From Candidatus Brocadia sp. (lineage in GTDB: Bacteria; Planctomycetota; Brocadiia; Brocadiales; Brocadiaceae), in contig JAUQXU010000203.1 of assembly GCA_030837935.1 (NCBI GenBank), positions 1 to 22,116 on the forward strand: DNA of 22,116 nucleotides, given 5' to 3'. Numbering within the stretch: position 1 is the first letter of the stretch; each line of letters opens with the position of its first letter. The translations under genes were made by a program, and so were the position numbers. This document shows positions 7,998-15,849 of the stretch, piece after piece. The notes under the pieces were generated by a model. The model did not search any database. It worked only from the letters and a program-made list of their open reading frames with translations, and was not told the origin of the DNA.

Positions 7998-9380
7998 TCA
8001 TGCATTTTCTGTGTTATAACTTGTTTTTGACACAATCTGGTATTCCTTCATCTTTCTCCACAGGGTTGTTGTGGATATCCCCAGATTTGTTGCAACCTGT
8101 TTGCGATTGCCAGCATGTCTCCGCAGGGATTCGATAATTGTCTTTCTCTCCTCCTGCGCTAAAGCAGCCCTGATACCGCCCGTCTCGATCATGACGTTCA
8201 TGGTATCCGCCGGTGATGCCGTTTGTAATGCCAAGTCAGCCACCGTAATCAGTTCTCCCTTCACGAGGGTAACAGCCCTCTCTATGACATTTTCCAATTC
8301 CCGGACATTTCCGGGCCACGGGTAATTTAAGAGCAATGCCATCGCATCTCCTGATATTTCTGGTGGTTTCTTTCTCAGCTTGTTCGAGTAAACGTTCACG
8401 AAATAGTTGATTAAAAGAGGAATATCTTCTCTTCTTTCCCTGAGAGGCGGTAAATGGATTCTGATGACATTAAGCCGGTAAAATAAATCTTTTCTAAAAG
8501 ACCCGTTTTTTGTAGCCTCGTCAAGGTCTTTATTTGTTGCTACAATGATCCGAATGTCAAGATATAATGGCTTATTATCACCGACTTTTCGTATCTCACC
8601 ATTTTGCAGGAATCGCAGGAGTTTGACCTGGGTTGAAAACGATGTTTCTCCAATCTCATCCAAAAACAAGGTACCACCCTGCGCCTCTAAAAAGATACCC
8701 TTTTTATCTTTCACCGCTCCTGTAAATGAGCCCATAACGTGTCCAAACAATTCGCTCTCTTGCAAATTTTCTGGTAACGCCCCACAATTCACGACAACAA
8801 ATGGCTTATCGCTCCTACGGCTATTACTATGGATAGCATGTGCGACTAATTCCTTTCCCGTTCCACTCTCTCCGGTAATGAGAACGGTACTTTCACTATT
8901 AGTCAGTTCCACAAGGATATTCAAAAGCCGCATCATTACAGGGGAATTACCAATGATACCTTCAAATTTATAATTTTCCCTGGCCTCTTTTTGAAGGCTA
9001 TTAACCTTTTCAGACAAACGTTTCTTTTCCAATGCCCGTTCAACCACAGAAAGGATATCGGATAGCTGAAAAGGTTTGGTCACATAATCGTAAGCGCCTT
9101 TTCTCATCGCCTGAATCGCGCTGTCAATCGTACCAAAAGCAGTCATAACAACAACCTCAGTCGATGGATTAACATGCTTGATATGAGATAGCACCTCAAG
9201 GCCATCCATTGCTTCCATTTTAAGATCTACAATGACCAAATCGTAGAAATGGTCTTGTTGAAGTTCTACGGCCTTTTCCCCGCTTTCTACGCTGTCGGTA
9301 TTATAGCCGGCTCTCTTAAAAGCTATTACCAGAGATTCTCGCATATTTTTTTGGTCTTCAATAATCAGAATATTAAACAT
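7998..9380 (-). CDS. NtrC-family sigma-54-dependent response regulator
   Basis: A 460-residue transcription activator. The receiver domain (1-120) has acidic residues Glu8-Asp9, the phospho-acceptor Asp52 (VIVDLK) and Lys102 in TKPF. The AAA+ domain (about 140-370) has Walker A GESGTGK (170-176), the sigma-54-contacting loop GSFTGA (217-222), Walker B TLFLDEI (237-243) and FYRLNVIRIHLPPLRERREDIP. A Fis-type helix-turn-helix follows near the C-terminus (RKQVATNLGISTTTLWRKMKEY). The contact loop is usually GAFTGA; the Ala-to-Ser change keeps the important Thr. The gene lies 14 bases after its probable partner kinase and 12 bases before moaA. Its DNA targets are unknown and no clear -24/-12 promoter was recognised in the window. 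Confidence 0.95.
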   Translation of the reverse strand: MFNILIIEDQKNMRESLVIAFKRAGYNTDSVESGEKAVELQQDHFYDLVIVDLKMEAMDGLEVLSHIKHVNPSTEVVVMTAFGTIDSAIQAMRKGAYDYVTKPFQLSDILSVVERALEKKRLSEKVNSLQKEARENYKFEGIIGNSPVMMRLLNILVELTNSESTVLITGESGTGKELVAHAIHSNSRRSDKPFVVVNCGALPENLQESELFGHVMGSFTGAVKDKKGIFLEAQGGTLFLDEIGETSFSTQVKLLRFLQNGEIRKVGDNKPLYLDIRIIVATNKDLDEATKNGSFRKDLFYRLNVIRIHLPPLRERREDIPLLINYFVNVYSNKLRKKPPEISGDAMALLLNYPWPGNVRELENVIERAVTLVKGELITVADLALQTASPADTMNVMIETGGIRAALAQEERKTIIESLRRHAGNRKQVATNLGISTTTLWRKMKEYQIVSKTSYNTENA

Positions 9381-9394
9381 ATGACCTGGAAAAC

Positions 9395-12300
9395 CTATAC
9401 GGAAACATTCTTGATTTGCCCGTTTTTTACCGGTAATCGTATCGTAAATATGGTCCCTTTGTTTGGTTTACTCTTTACATCTATTACACCACCATGATTG
9501 TCTACGATACGATGCACAATGGAAAGTCCCAATCCGGTCCCCTTCGATTTTTTTGTGGTGAAAAAAGGCTCAAATATCTTTCTTATAATTTCAGGAGAAA
9601 TTCCTAATCCCGTATCTGCAACCACAATTTCTATCTCGTTTTTATCCGGTATCTTCAGCTTTCTCACACGGACAAAAATTTTTCCGCCGCGCGGCATTGC
9701 ATCAATCGAATTTACCAAAAGATTCCAGAACACCTTCCTGATCCAATTCCGATCAACATAAACCATGGGGATATCGTTCCCATAAATCTTCACAATCTTG
9801 ATTTCATCATGAAACCGTGCATCCTGCTCTAACAAAAAAAGCGTTTCGTCAATAATCTCCAGAATATTACTCCTGACAAAATGATACGCAGCAGGATGTG
9901 CAAAGGTAAGAAAGTTGGTTATAATACTATTGAGGCGGTCGGTTTCCTCAACCACCATTTCAAATAATTTTTGATCATCACCTTTTAAGGATAAGTCTCT
10001 CTTCAGCATACACACTGAATTCGATATGGCACCAAGCGGATTACGTATTTCATGGGCAATCGAAGCAGCCAACTCACCAATTGATGCCAACCGCTCAGAG
10101 CGCCTTATCTGTTCTTCAATTTTTTTGCTGTTCGTGATATCCCGCATAATTCCTTCAATACCGACGATGTTTCCTTTTTTGTTTTTGATTGGATAGGTAT
10201 TTTGAGAAACCCAGAGTTCTTCTCCATTCTTACAATAAATTCTGTACTCTAAATCTTTTGATACCTTTAATTCGCCTTCAATGACCTTTCGTATTGTATC
10301 CTTCACTAATTCTCCGTCATGCTTATGAATCATTTCCGTAGCAATGGAAGGATTTTTGTAAAATTCCTGGAGAGTATACCCTGTCACATTCTTCAATGCG
10401 CTATTGAGGAACAAATATCTTCCTTTTTTATCCAATCTGAATATTACATCCTCAATATCCTCAACGAGGTTTCTGTACTTTTCCTCAGACTCCTTAATCT
10501 TATCAAAAAGACGTGTATTGTCAATTGCAATAGCCAGTTGCGGGGCGATCTTATTAATAATATCCACGTGGTTTTCAGAATAATTTTTGACATTTTTGCT
10601 CCCGAAGTTGAGGCTGCCGACAATCTCCCCCTTGCATATCAACGGAAACGACAGACGGGACTTAATCCCCTCTTTAAACAAAATAGGGTCTGTGGAAAAA
10701 GCCCCCTGAGAGGTATCACTAACCATATAGACTTCACCGTTTTCCACAACCTTCCCGGCCAGCGTTCCATATTTCGAATAATGCATCCCCTCTTCTAATT
10801 TGGAACCATTATAATCTTTCGAAACAGCAAAAATTAATAATTCATCCCTCTTTTCATCGAGAAGTGTAATGCTCATACGATCAAATTCGATAACCTTATT
10901 TAGTTCCTCACTGAAAGATTTATACACTTCACGGATATCAAGGTTTGAAGCCAGAATTTTGTTGATGTTATTCATAATATCCTTCTCTTGCTCTATCTTC
11001 TTCCTCTCCGTGAGATCGATGATAATTCCTTCGTAACCAATTATATTATTCCGTTCATCCCGTCTCAGATTACTCGTCATCAGACACGGCACCCTGCTGC
11101 CGTCTTCTTTCCTTAACTCTACCTCATAATCCTTGATAAAGCCATTTTTACACACCATTTCTTTAATTGCCTTACCTTCAACAGGACTGAAGAACACATG
11201 CTGCACCAAGTTCAATTTCAAGATCTCATTTTTCGATTTATACCCAAACAAATCAACGCCGGCCTGATTAATGTCCGCAAACTGGCATTCTGTATCGCAA
11301 AAAAACACAACATCTTTGCTCGTCTCAAAAAGGCGTCTATACTTCTCTTCCGACACCCTTAGTTTTCGCGTCCTCTCTTCAACAATTTTTTCCAATTGCA
11401 CCGTATAACTATGGAGTTCTTGTTCCAATAACTTTTGTTCCGTTATATCCCTCGTAATCATCACAAAACCGATAGGTTTCCCATTGGTTGATTGCCGGGT
11501 AGTCATGATACTATATCCGGTAAATACCTCTCCGTTTTTACGCAACAATTGCATTTCCTTTTTATACCTGCCCGTAGCCCGCGTTATTTCCAGCATCTTT
11601 CTGACCTTCCCCAATTCAACATCCGTTTTTTTATACAATATTTGAATACCCGATCGCTGAATCAATTCTTCCGGCTCATATCCAAACATCCTTTTTGCGC
11701 CTTCATTAAAGGCCAGGATATTCCCATCAAGGTCAACCGCTATGATTGAATGCTCGGTAGAACCCACCAGAATACTGTTTAAAAAATTTGATGTTTCCTG
11801 CAACTTCGTTGTTTTCTCCCGCACCGATTCGGCCATTATATTAAATGAATCTCCAAGCTCACGGACTTCATCCTGGGTCTTTATCATAACATGTTGCGAC
11901 AGATCCCCTGCGGACATCTTCCGCGTTGCCGATGTCAGCGCCATAATAGGATTGGCAATCGTTTGTCCAATCACCAGCGCAAATGCAATCCCCGCAATCG
12001 CCAAAACCACTCCCGCAATAGTCAAGTAAGAAAGAACCTCGAAGATAGGATTCTTTAAATTATTCATTGCCATTGACACTTCACCGGCGCTAATTTCTGT
12101 AATGACACCCCATTTAAGTTCGGGAATCCAATACCATACCCCCACCACTTTTTCTCCCACGTAGTTTGTGTAGCCGTTTATATCAAATCCATCAAGCCCT
12201 TTTAAACAGGAACTCACGCTCCTGGTAAATTGTTGAGTACGTGGCTCCACAACCGCCGATTTCACCGTTGCGCTCTTCTTGATTAGCCCTGTCTGCTCTA

Positions 12301-12979
12301 ATTGACTGGCAAAATTGGATTCAGTAATCATCAAACCGTATTGATTGATAATATAAGCATCGTAACTGTCCCCATGCCATCGCTCTTGCATTTCCCTGGC
12401 AAGAACAGACAGATCGACCTGAAATATCATCACCCCTAACACCTGTCCATCTTTATTCATTACCGGCACAGAGACATGCATAACCGGCAACCTATCAACC
12501 CTGTTCCCAAATTCATTTGCATCAGAGAAAACGGCGGGTTCAATATCTGAAACATACACCTTGCCTGCGATAGCATGACTGAAACCATCAGCATCAGCAA
12601 TGTTTAACCCTATTAATTTGTCGTCTGTGGATATTCTAACGATACCGGATGCATCACAAATCACATATCTGAGAAACGCGGCATCACATGGTATGTGGGA
12701 AAGAAATTGAGAAATGGTATCGGTATCTGTTTTTGTCAGATGCACTGCACTTACTACAAACGGATTATGAGCGGCATGCACTGCTTCGCTTTTCAACTTA
12801 CGCAACCAATCATTTACCTGGGATGCCTTTTTAGAACCAATCAACTGCAAATTACTGATTGTCGTTTCCTGAATGGCTTTTTTTGCAGAAGGATAAGCAA
12901 TAAGCCGCATTACCAACAATGGGGTAAGGACTGCGATCAGAAATAAGAAAATTAATTTGTTCTTGATTGAACGGAACAT
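9395..12979 (-). CDS. Large membrane sensor histidine kinase (dCache-HAMP-PAS-PAS-GAF-PAS-HisKA-HATPase)
   Basis: A 1194-residue kinase that probably phosphorylates the adjacent sigma-54 regulator. Order from the N-terminus: membrane helix 8-28; extracytoplasmic double-Cache-like sensor about 35-305, with VRISTDDKLIGLN and PVMNKDGQVLGVM; membrane helix about 315-338; HAMP about 338-392; PAS about 398-515; coiled linker; PAS about 545-665; GAF about 680-830; PAS about 835-955; HisKA with phospho-acceptor His976 in SIAHEIRNPLG; and HATPase about 1075-1185 (NLLVNSIDAM, DTGLGI, GTGLGLSIV). AGGG stands seven bases before the ATG. A hairpin-bearing dispersed repeat ends the upstream region at 13001, only 22 bases away. 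The outer signal is not deducible, although dCache domains commonly bind small molecules; the GAF and PAS domains suggest further cytoplasmic input. Confidence 0.95.
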   Translation of the reverse strand: MFRSIKNKLIFLFLIAVLTPLLVMRLIAYPSAKKAIQETTISNLQLIGSKKASQVNDWLRKLKSEAVHAAHNPFVVSAVHLTKTDTDTISQFLSHIPCDAAFLRYVICDASGIVRISTDDKLIGLNIADADGFSHAIAGKVYVSDIEPAVFSDANEFGNRVDRLPVMHVSVPVMNKDGQVLGVMIFQVDLSVLAREMQERWHGDSYDAYIINQYGLMITESNFASQLEQTGLIKKSATVKSAVVEPRTQQFTRSVSSCLKGLDGFDINGYTNYVGEKVVGVWYWIPELKWGVITEISAGEVSMAMNNLKNPIFEVLSYLTIAGVVLAIAGIAFALVIGQTIANPIMALTSATRKMSAGDLSQHVMIKTQDEVRELGDSFNIMAESVREKTTKLQETSNFLNSILVGSTEHSIIAVDLDGNILAFNEGAKRMFGYEPEELIQRSGIQILYKKTDVELGKVRKMLEITRATGRYKKEMQLLRKNGEVFTGYSIMTTRQSTNGKPIGFVMITRDITEQKLLEQELHSYTVQLEKIVEERTRKLRVSEEKYRRLFETSKDVVFFCDTECQFADINQAGVDLFGYKSKNEILKLNLVQHVFFSPVEGKAIKEMVCKNGFIKDYEVELRKEDGSRVPCLMTSNLRRDERNNIIGYEGIIIDLTERKKIEQEKDIMNNINKILASNLDIREVYKSFSEELNKVIEFDRMSITLLDEKRDELLIFAVSKDYNGSKLEEGMHYSKYGTLAGKVVENGEVYMVSDTSQGAFSTDPILFKEGIKSRLSFPLICKGEIVGSLNFGSKNVKNYSENHVDIINKIAPQLAIAIDNTRLFDKIKESEEKYRNLVEDIEDVIFRLDKKGRYLFLNSALKNVTGYTLQEFYKNPSIATEMIHKHDGELVKDTIRKVIEGELKVSKDLEYRIYCKNGEELWVSQNTYPIKNKKGNIVGIEGIMRDITNSKKIEEQIRRSERLASIGELAASIAHEIRNPLGAISNSVCMLKRDLSLKGDDQKLFEMVVEETDRLNSIITNFLTFAHPAAYHFVRSNILEIIDETLFLLEQDARFHDEIKIVKIYGNDIPMVYVDRNWIRKVFWNLLVNSIDAMPRGGKIFVRVRKLKIPDKNEIEIVVADTGLGISPEIIRKIFEPFFTTKKSKGTGLGLSIVHRIVDNHGGVIDVKSKPNKGTIFTIRLPVKNGQIKNVSV

Positions 12980-13000
12980 ACCATTGCCCTACGCTAACAA

Positions 13001-13100
13001 TTTAATTAGGCCTTCGGCGACTTGTATTTGGCCACCCCCATAATCCCCCCGTAAACGGGGGGATTATGGGGGGTGTTTGAAATTCCTATACGTTAAATTA
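13001..13100 (+). repeat. Dispersed repeat with perfect 17-bp hairpin, copy 1
   Basis: The core is a perfect stem of 17 base pairs: 13035-13051 (CCCCCATAATCCCCCCG) pairs with 13056-13072 around a TAAA loop. The flanks GGCCTTCGGCGACTT (left) and TTGAAATTCCT (right) recur in inverted orientation at 17335-17424. The longest shared block is 23 of 23 bases (13051-13073 against the complement of 17363-17385). The ends are AT-rich (TTTAATTA and TTAAATTA). It encodes nothing and looks like a small non-autonomous or REP-like element. It lies just upstream of the large kinase gene and could affect its transcription. Confidence 0.8.
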
Positions 13101-13239
13101 ATCCCTCATGTGTTATACTAATCAGGATATCAAAAATTTCTTGGGAAGAATACCACGAAAATGGGAAAAAGGAAGGCGACAAAGACAGGAAATTCTCGCT
13201 TGAGGATTATGCATTCGTTTTATTTGCTCAATCGTTGCA

Positions 13240-14202
13240 TTATTGTTTTTTTTCAACAAAATTTGGATCTACCGGCACTTTCCCTAAAAAAGGAACCTCT
13301 CTGTACTCTGTAACTTTATCAAGCTCTTCTTTACGCGTCCTGACAAACACGTCACATTTTTTAACTATTTCACTAAATACCTTTGCCGCATCTGAATTGG
13401 GATAAGCAGCCACAAACGCCTCACCACTATCACATTTCTCTGTAATCCCCGGGTCTAATGGTATCTTACCAAGAAATTCCACGCCCAGTTCCACGCAAAC
13501 CTTCTCACCTCCACCCGTTTTAAAGACATCTATTCGTGTATTACAATGAGGACATACCAGACCACTCATATTCTCAACGATACCGATAATGGGTACATTG
13601 CTGTCGCGAGAAAAAAACACAGCTTTCCTTACATCCAACAATACCACATCCTGTGGTGTTGTAACGATTACAGAGCCGTCTACCTTTCCAATAAGTTCGA
13701 TTATAGAAATCGCCTCATTTCCGGTTCCTGGCGGCAAATCCACTAAAAGATAATCCAATGTCCCCCAGCACACACTTCCCATCAATTCGCAAAGAAAATC
13801 CCATTTAGCAGAATCTCTCCAAATTACCGGCATCGATGGATCTTCAATCAAAAAAGAAAGTGATGCCACCTTTAAATTTGGTAATACTTCCAGAGGCAGC
13901 ACGCCGCCACTGCTTCCTTTAAGCCTTTTTCCCTCCACGCCAAGCATTATCGGGATATTGGGACCATGAATATCTGCGTCAGCTATTCCCACCTGATAAC
14001 CCATTCGCGCTAACGCAACGCCAAGATTTGTCGTTACCGTGCTCTTGCCCACCCCCCCCTTATTGCTCATCACAACGATTTTGTATTTAATATCTTTCAT
14101 ACGCTGGGCAATTGCCCACTTGTTGTGCTCTATCTGGTCCAATTGACACGATAGCTGTTTCTCACAAAGCTCACAGGTAAACGGAATCTTACATTCTGAC
14201 AT
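13240..14202 (-). CDS. Mrp/Nbp35-type P-loop ATPase (Fe-S cluster carrier) with N-terminal Cys motif
   Basis: A 320-residue ATPase of the Mrp/ApbC/Nbp35 group, which carry or insert Fe-S clusters. Seen: an N-terminal cysteine set C4-X5-C10-X2-C13-X5-C19, the deviant Walker A SNKGGVGKST (about 46-55), DADIHGPNIP, LLVDLPPGTG, and the CPHC motif in MSGLVCPHCNTR that bridges a cluster between subunits. The C-terminus is extended and repeats a motif: EFLGKIPLDPG near 250 and PFLGKVPVDPN near the end. ATG 14202 is preferred because AGGGGA lies just upstream; ATG 14217 would add five residues. It follows the four-cluster ferredoxin-like gene by about 50 bases on the same strand, so they likely work together in electron transfer or cluster delivery. 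The client is unknown. Confidence 0.9.
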   Translation of the reverse strand: MSECKIPFTCELCEKQLSCQLDQIEHNKWAIAQRMKDIKYKIVVMSNKGGVGKSTVTTNLGVALARMGYQVGIADADIHGPNIPIMLGVEGKRLKGSSGGVLPLEVLPNLKVASLSFLIEDPSMPVIWRDSAKWDFLCELMGSVCWGTLDYLLVDLPPGTGNEAISIIELIGKVDGSVIVTTPQDVVLLDVRKAVFFSRDSNVPIIGIVENMSGLVCPHCNTRIDVFKTGGGEKVCVELGVEFLGKIPLDPGITEKCDSGEAFVAAYPNSDAAKVFSEIVKKCDVFVRTRKEELDKVTEYREVPFLGKVPVDPNFVEKKQ

Positions 14203-14255
14203 CACATCCCCTTTCATAACTCATGCCTTTTTACATCCTTACCTTAAACGAAAAA

Positions 14256-14843
14256 CTACCTTTTAGATGCAATCTTAATGGCACAGGTGTTATTTATCGT
14301 ATAACAGGCGTATTCACAAACTCCACAGCCTGTACATTTCTCTTCATTAATCACGGGCTTGCCATCCTCCTGATAAATCGCATCTTCCTGCAAAGGACAT
14401 TTTATATAACAGAGTTGACAGTCCTGCCCTCCCCATGCCAGGCATCGCGACTGATTAATCCTGGCGATCCCCATCTTAACGTCATCAACATGCCCGACAG
14501 GCTTCAAAGCCCCCTCTTTACACGCAGCAATACACAATAATCCGTTGCACAAGACGCAGGGATTTTCCCTGGGCATAATAACGGGTGTACCCACAGCCAC
14601 ATCCGCCAGTCCATGGTACCTCCTGATAGCCTTTGCAGGACAGGCCTTAATACACTCGTCACACCGTGTACACAAGGAAAGAAATTCTGTTTCTTCAACA
14701 GCGCCTGGCGGACGCAAATAATCACCCTTCGGCATCACACGATCGACTTTTTTACTGGCATAATCTGCAACTTTGTTCCCCACAAAGACAAACATATCTT
14801 TAAAAAGTTGCCGTCTGTCCAGTTTTTTTTCTGTATTCTCCAC
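14256..14843 (-). CDS. Ferredoxin-like protein with four [4Fe-4S] motifs (NapF/NapG/MauM-like)
   Basis: A 195-residue electron-transfer protein with four cysteine clusters, numbered from the GTG start: C58-C61-C64-C68, C96-C99-C104-C108, C134-C142-C145-C149 and C170-C173-C176-C180. The spacing pattern, including the CLAWGGQDCQLC segment and the GxCxYACYT-type final motif, resembles NapF/NapG/MauM proteins that feed or accept electrons around periplasmic nitrate reductase-type systems. An N-terminal DRRQLFKD looks like a twin-arginine motif, but only a short weakly hydrophobic stretch follows, so export is doubtful. GTG 14843 is chosen because GGGGG sits nine bases upstream; TTG 14849 would be too close. 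No molybdoenzyme gene is adjacent. It is followed by the Mrp-type ATPase. Redox partner is unknown. Confidence 0.87.
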   Translation of the reverse strand: MENTEKKLDRRQLFKDMFVFVGNKVADYASKKVDRVMPKGDYLRPPGAVEETEFLSLCTRCDECIKACPAKAIRRYHGLADVAVGTPVIMPRENPCVLCNGLLCIAACKEGALKPVGHVDDVKMGIARINQSRCLAWGGQDCQLCYIKCPLQEDAIYQEDGKPVINEEKCTGCGVCEYACYTINNTCAIKIASKR

Positions 14844-15070
14844 AAACAAATACCCCCGTCAAAATCATCCACGTGCTCGAAGCTATTTGTATGACCGTCC
14901 TGTCAGGAATTGGCTTTTTTAAGGCGTTTTACGAGGAATCGATCTTAGAAAAACTATGCGCAGATAATAGAATTTTAATTTACCAATACCTGGATGTCAA
15001 GGTTAAATAACAACCACCTCCGTACTTTAAATGGCGTGAAAATTCCTTTTTATTTTTACTATGTATCTTT

Positions 15071-15076
15071 TATAAT
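15071..15076 (+). promoter_or_regulatory. Possible -10 element of mobB
   Basis: TATAAT lies ten bases before ATG 15086, with only a weak T-rich stretch in the -35 position. If used, transcription would start within a few bases of the ATG, giving an almost leaderless message. This fits the absence of a ribosome site. Confidence 0.3.
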
Positions 15077-15085
15077 TTATACGTT

Positions 15086-15610
15086 ATGCAACCGAAAGTA
15101 CCCATGATATCCTTTGTAGGTAAATCCAATAGCGGCAAGACCACCCTTATCGTAAAACTCATACGAGAATTGAAATCAAGAGGTTACAAGGTTGCCACGA
15201 TTAAACACAGCCACCATAGTTTTGAACTCGATGAGGAGGGAAAGGATAGCTGGTTGCACACCAAGGCTGGGGCCGATGCAGTTGTTGTGGCTTCAAAACA
15301 CATGACAGGTGTTATACACATTGCGCCCAAAGAACTTCAACTATCGGAGATAGTGAACACCTACCTGCGCGACATGGACATCGTGCTTGTTGAGGGCTAT
15401 AAAACCTTAGCTATTCCAAAGATTGAGGTATTCCGGTCGGAAATCTGCACTGAATTGGTATGTAAGGATGACCAAAACTTAATAGCCGTTGTTGGTAACA
15501 AAAAACCCGAAACCAGCATACCTTTCTTCCCCATCGATGACAAAGCCTCTTCCATCGTTGATTTTTTGCTATTGAGGTTTAAAAAAACTTCCTTTGAAAG
15601 TTATGACTAA
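15086..15610 (+). CDS. mobB: Molybdopterin-guanine dinucleotide biosynthesis protein MobB
   Basis: MobB is a GTP-binding adapter that assists MobA in attaching GMP to molybdopterin, making the guanine-dinucleotide cofactor of DMSO-reductase-family enzymes. The 174-residue protein has the P-loop GKSNSGKTT (12-20), KVATIKHSHH, then DSWLHTKAGADAVVVAS and VLVEGYKTLAIPKIEVFR, all MobB landmarks. Length is typical. ATG 15086 is used; a second ATG at 15104 also precedes the first strand. No ribosome site is visible. It is the third molybdenum-cofactor gene in the window, on the opposite strand from moaA and moaC. The gaps before and after it (about 240 bases each) show no further gene. Confidence 0.94.
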   Translation: MQPKVPMISFVGKSNSGKTTLIVKLIRELKSRGYKVATIKHSHHSFELDEEGKDSWLHTKAGADAVVVASKHMTGVIHIAPKELQLSEIVNTYLRDMDIVLVEGYKTLAIPKIEVFRSEICTELVCKDDQNLIAVVGNKKPETSIPFFPIDDKASSIVDFLLLRFKKTSFESYD

Positions 15611-15794
15611 ATACGCACCGTAAAATTTACCCGTTCATATTCGCCGGTCAAAATTGTTAAGTTTCATTTTGAAGCATCCCAATATCATTCGGCATACACG
15701 AATCACACGCCAGAATCCAATTGACAACAAAATGGTTATGCTGTAAACTTCTGTTTGTAACTGGGAATTTTATACTTTTTAACATTTGTTATTA

Positions 15795-15810
15795 ATGTAT
15801 AACTATACAT
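15795..15810. promoter_or_regulatory. Short palindrome upstream of tonB (possible operator)
   Basis: ATGTATA-AC-TATACAT is a perfect 7-base inverted repeat 40 bases before the tonB start. It is placed like an operator, but does not match a Fur consensus, and AT-rich sequence makes chance palindromes common. Confidence 0.25.
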
Positions 15811-15849
15811 GAATTTAACACATCGCATACACACATTTAACATAAAATC

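Noticed and set aside
14799..14820. Twin-arginine signal peptide on the four-cluster ferredoxin-like protein
   Set aside because: DRRQLFK is followed by only about six hydrophobic residues, without a proper helix or cleavage site; left as a weak resemblance.
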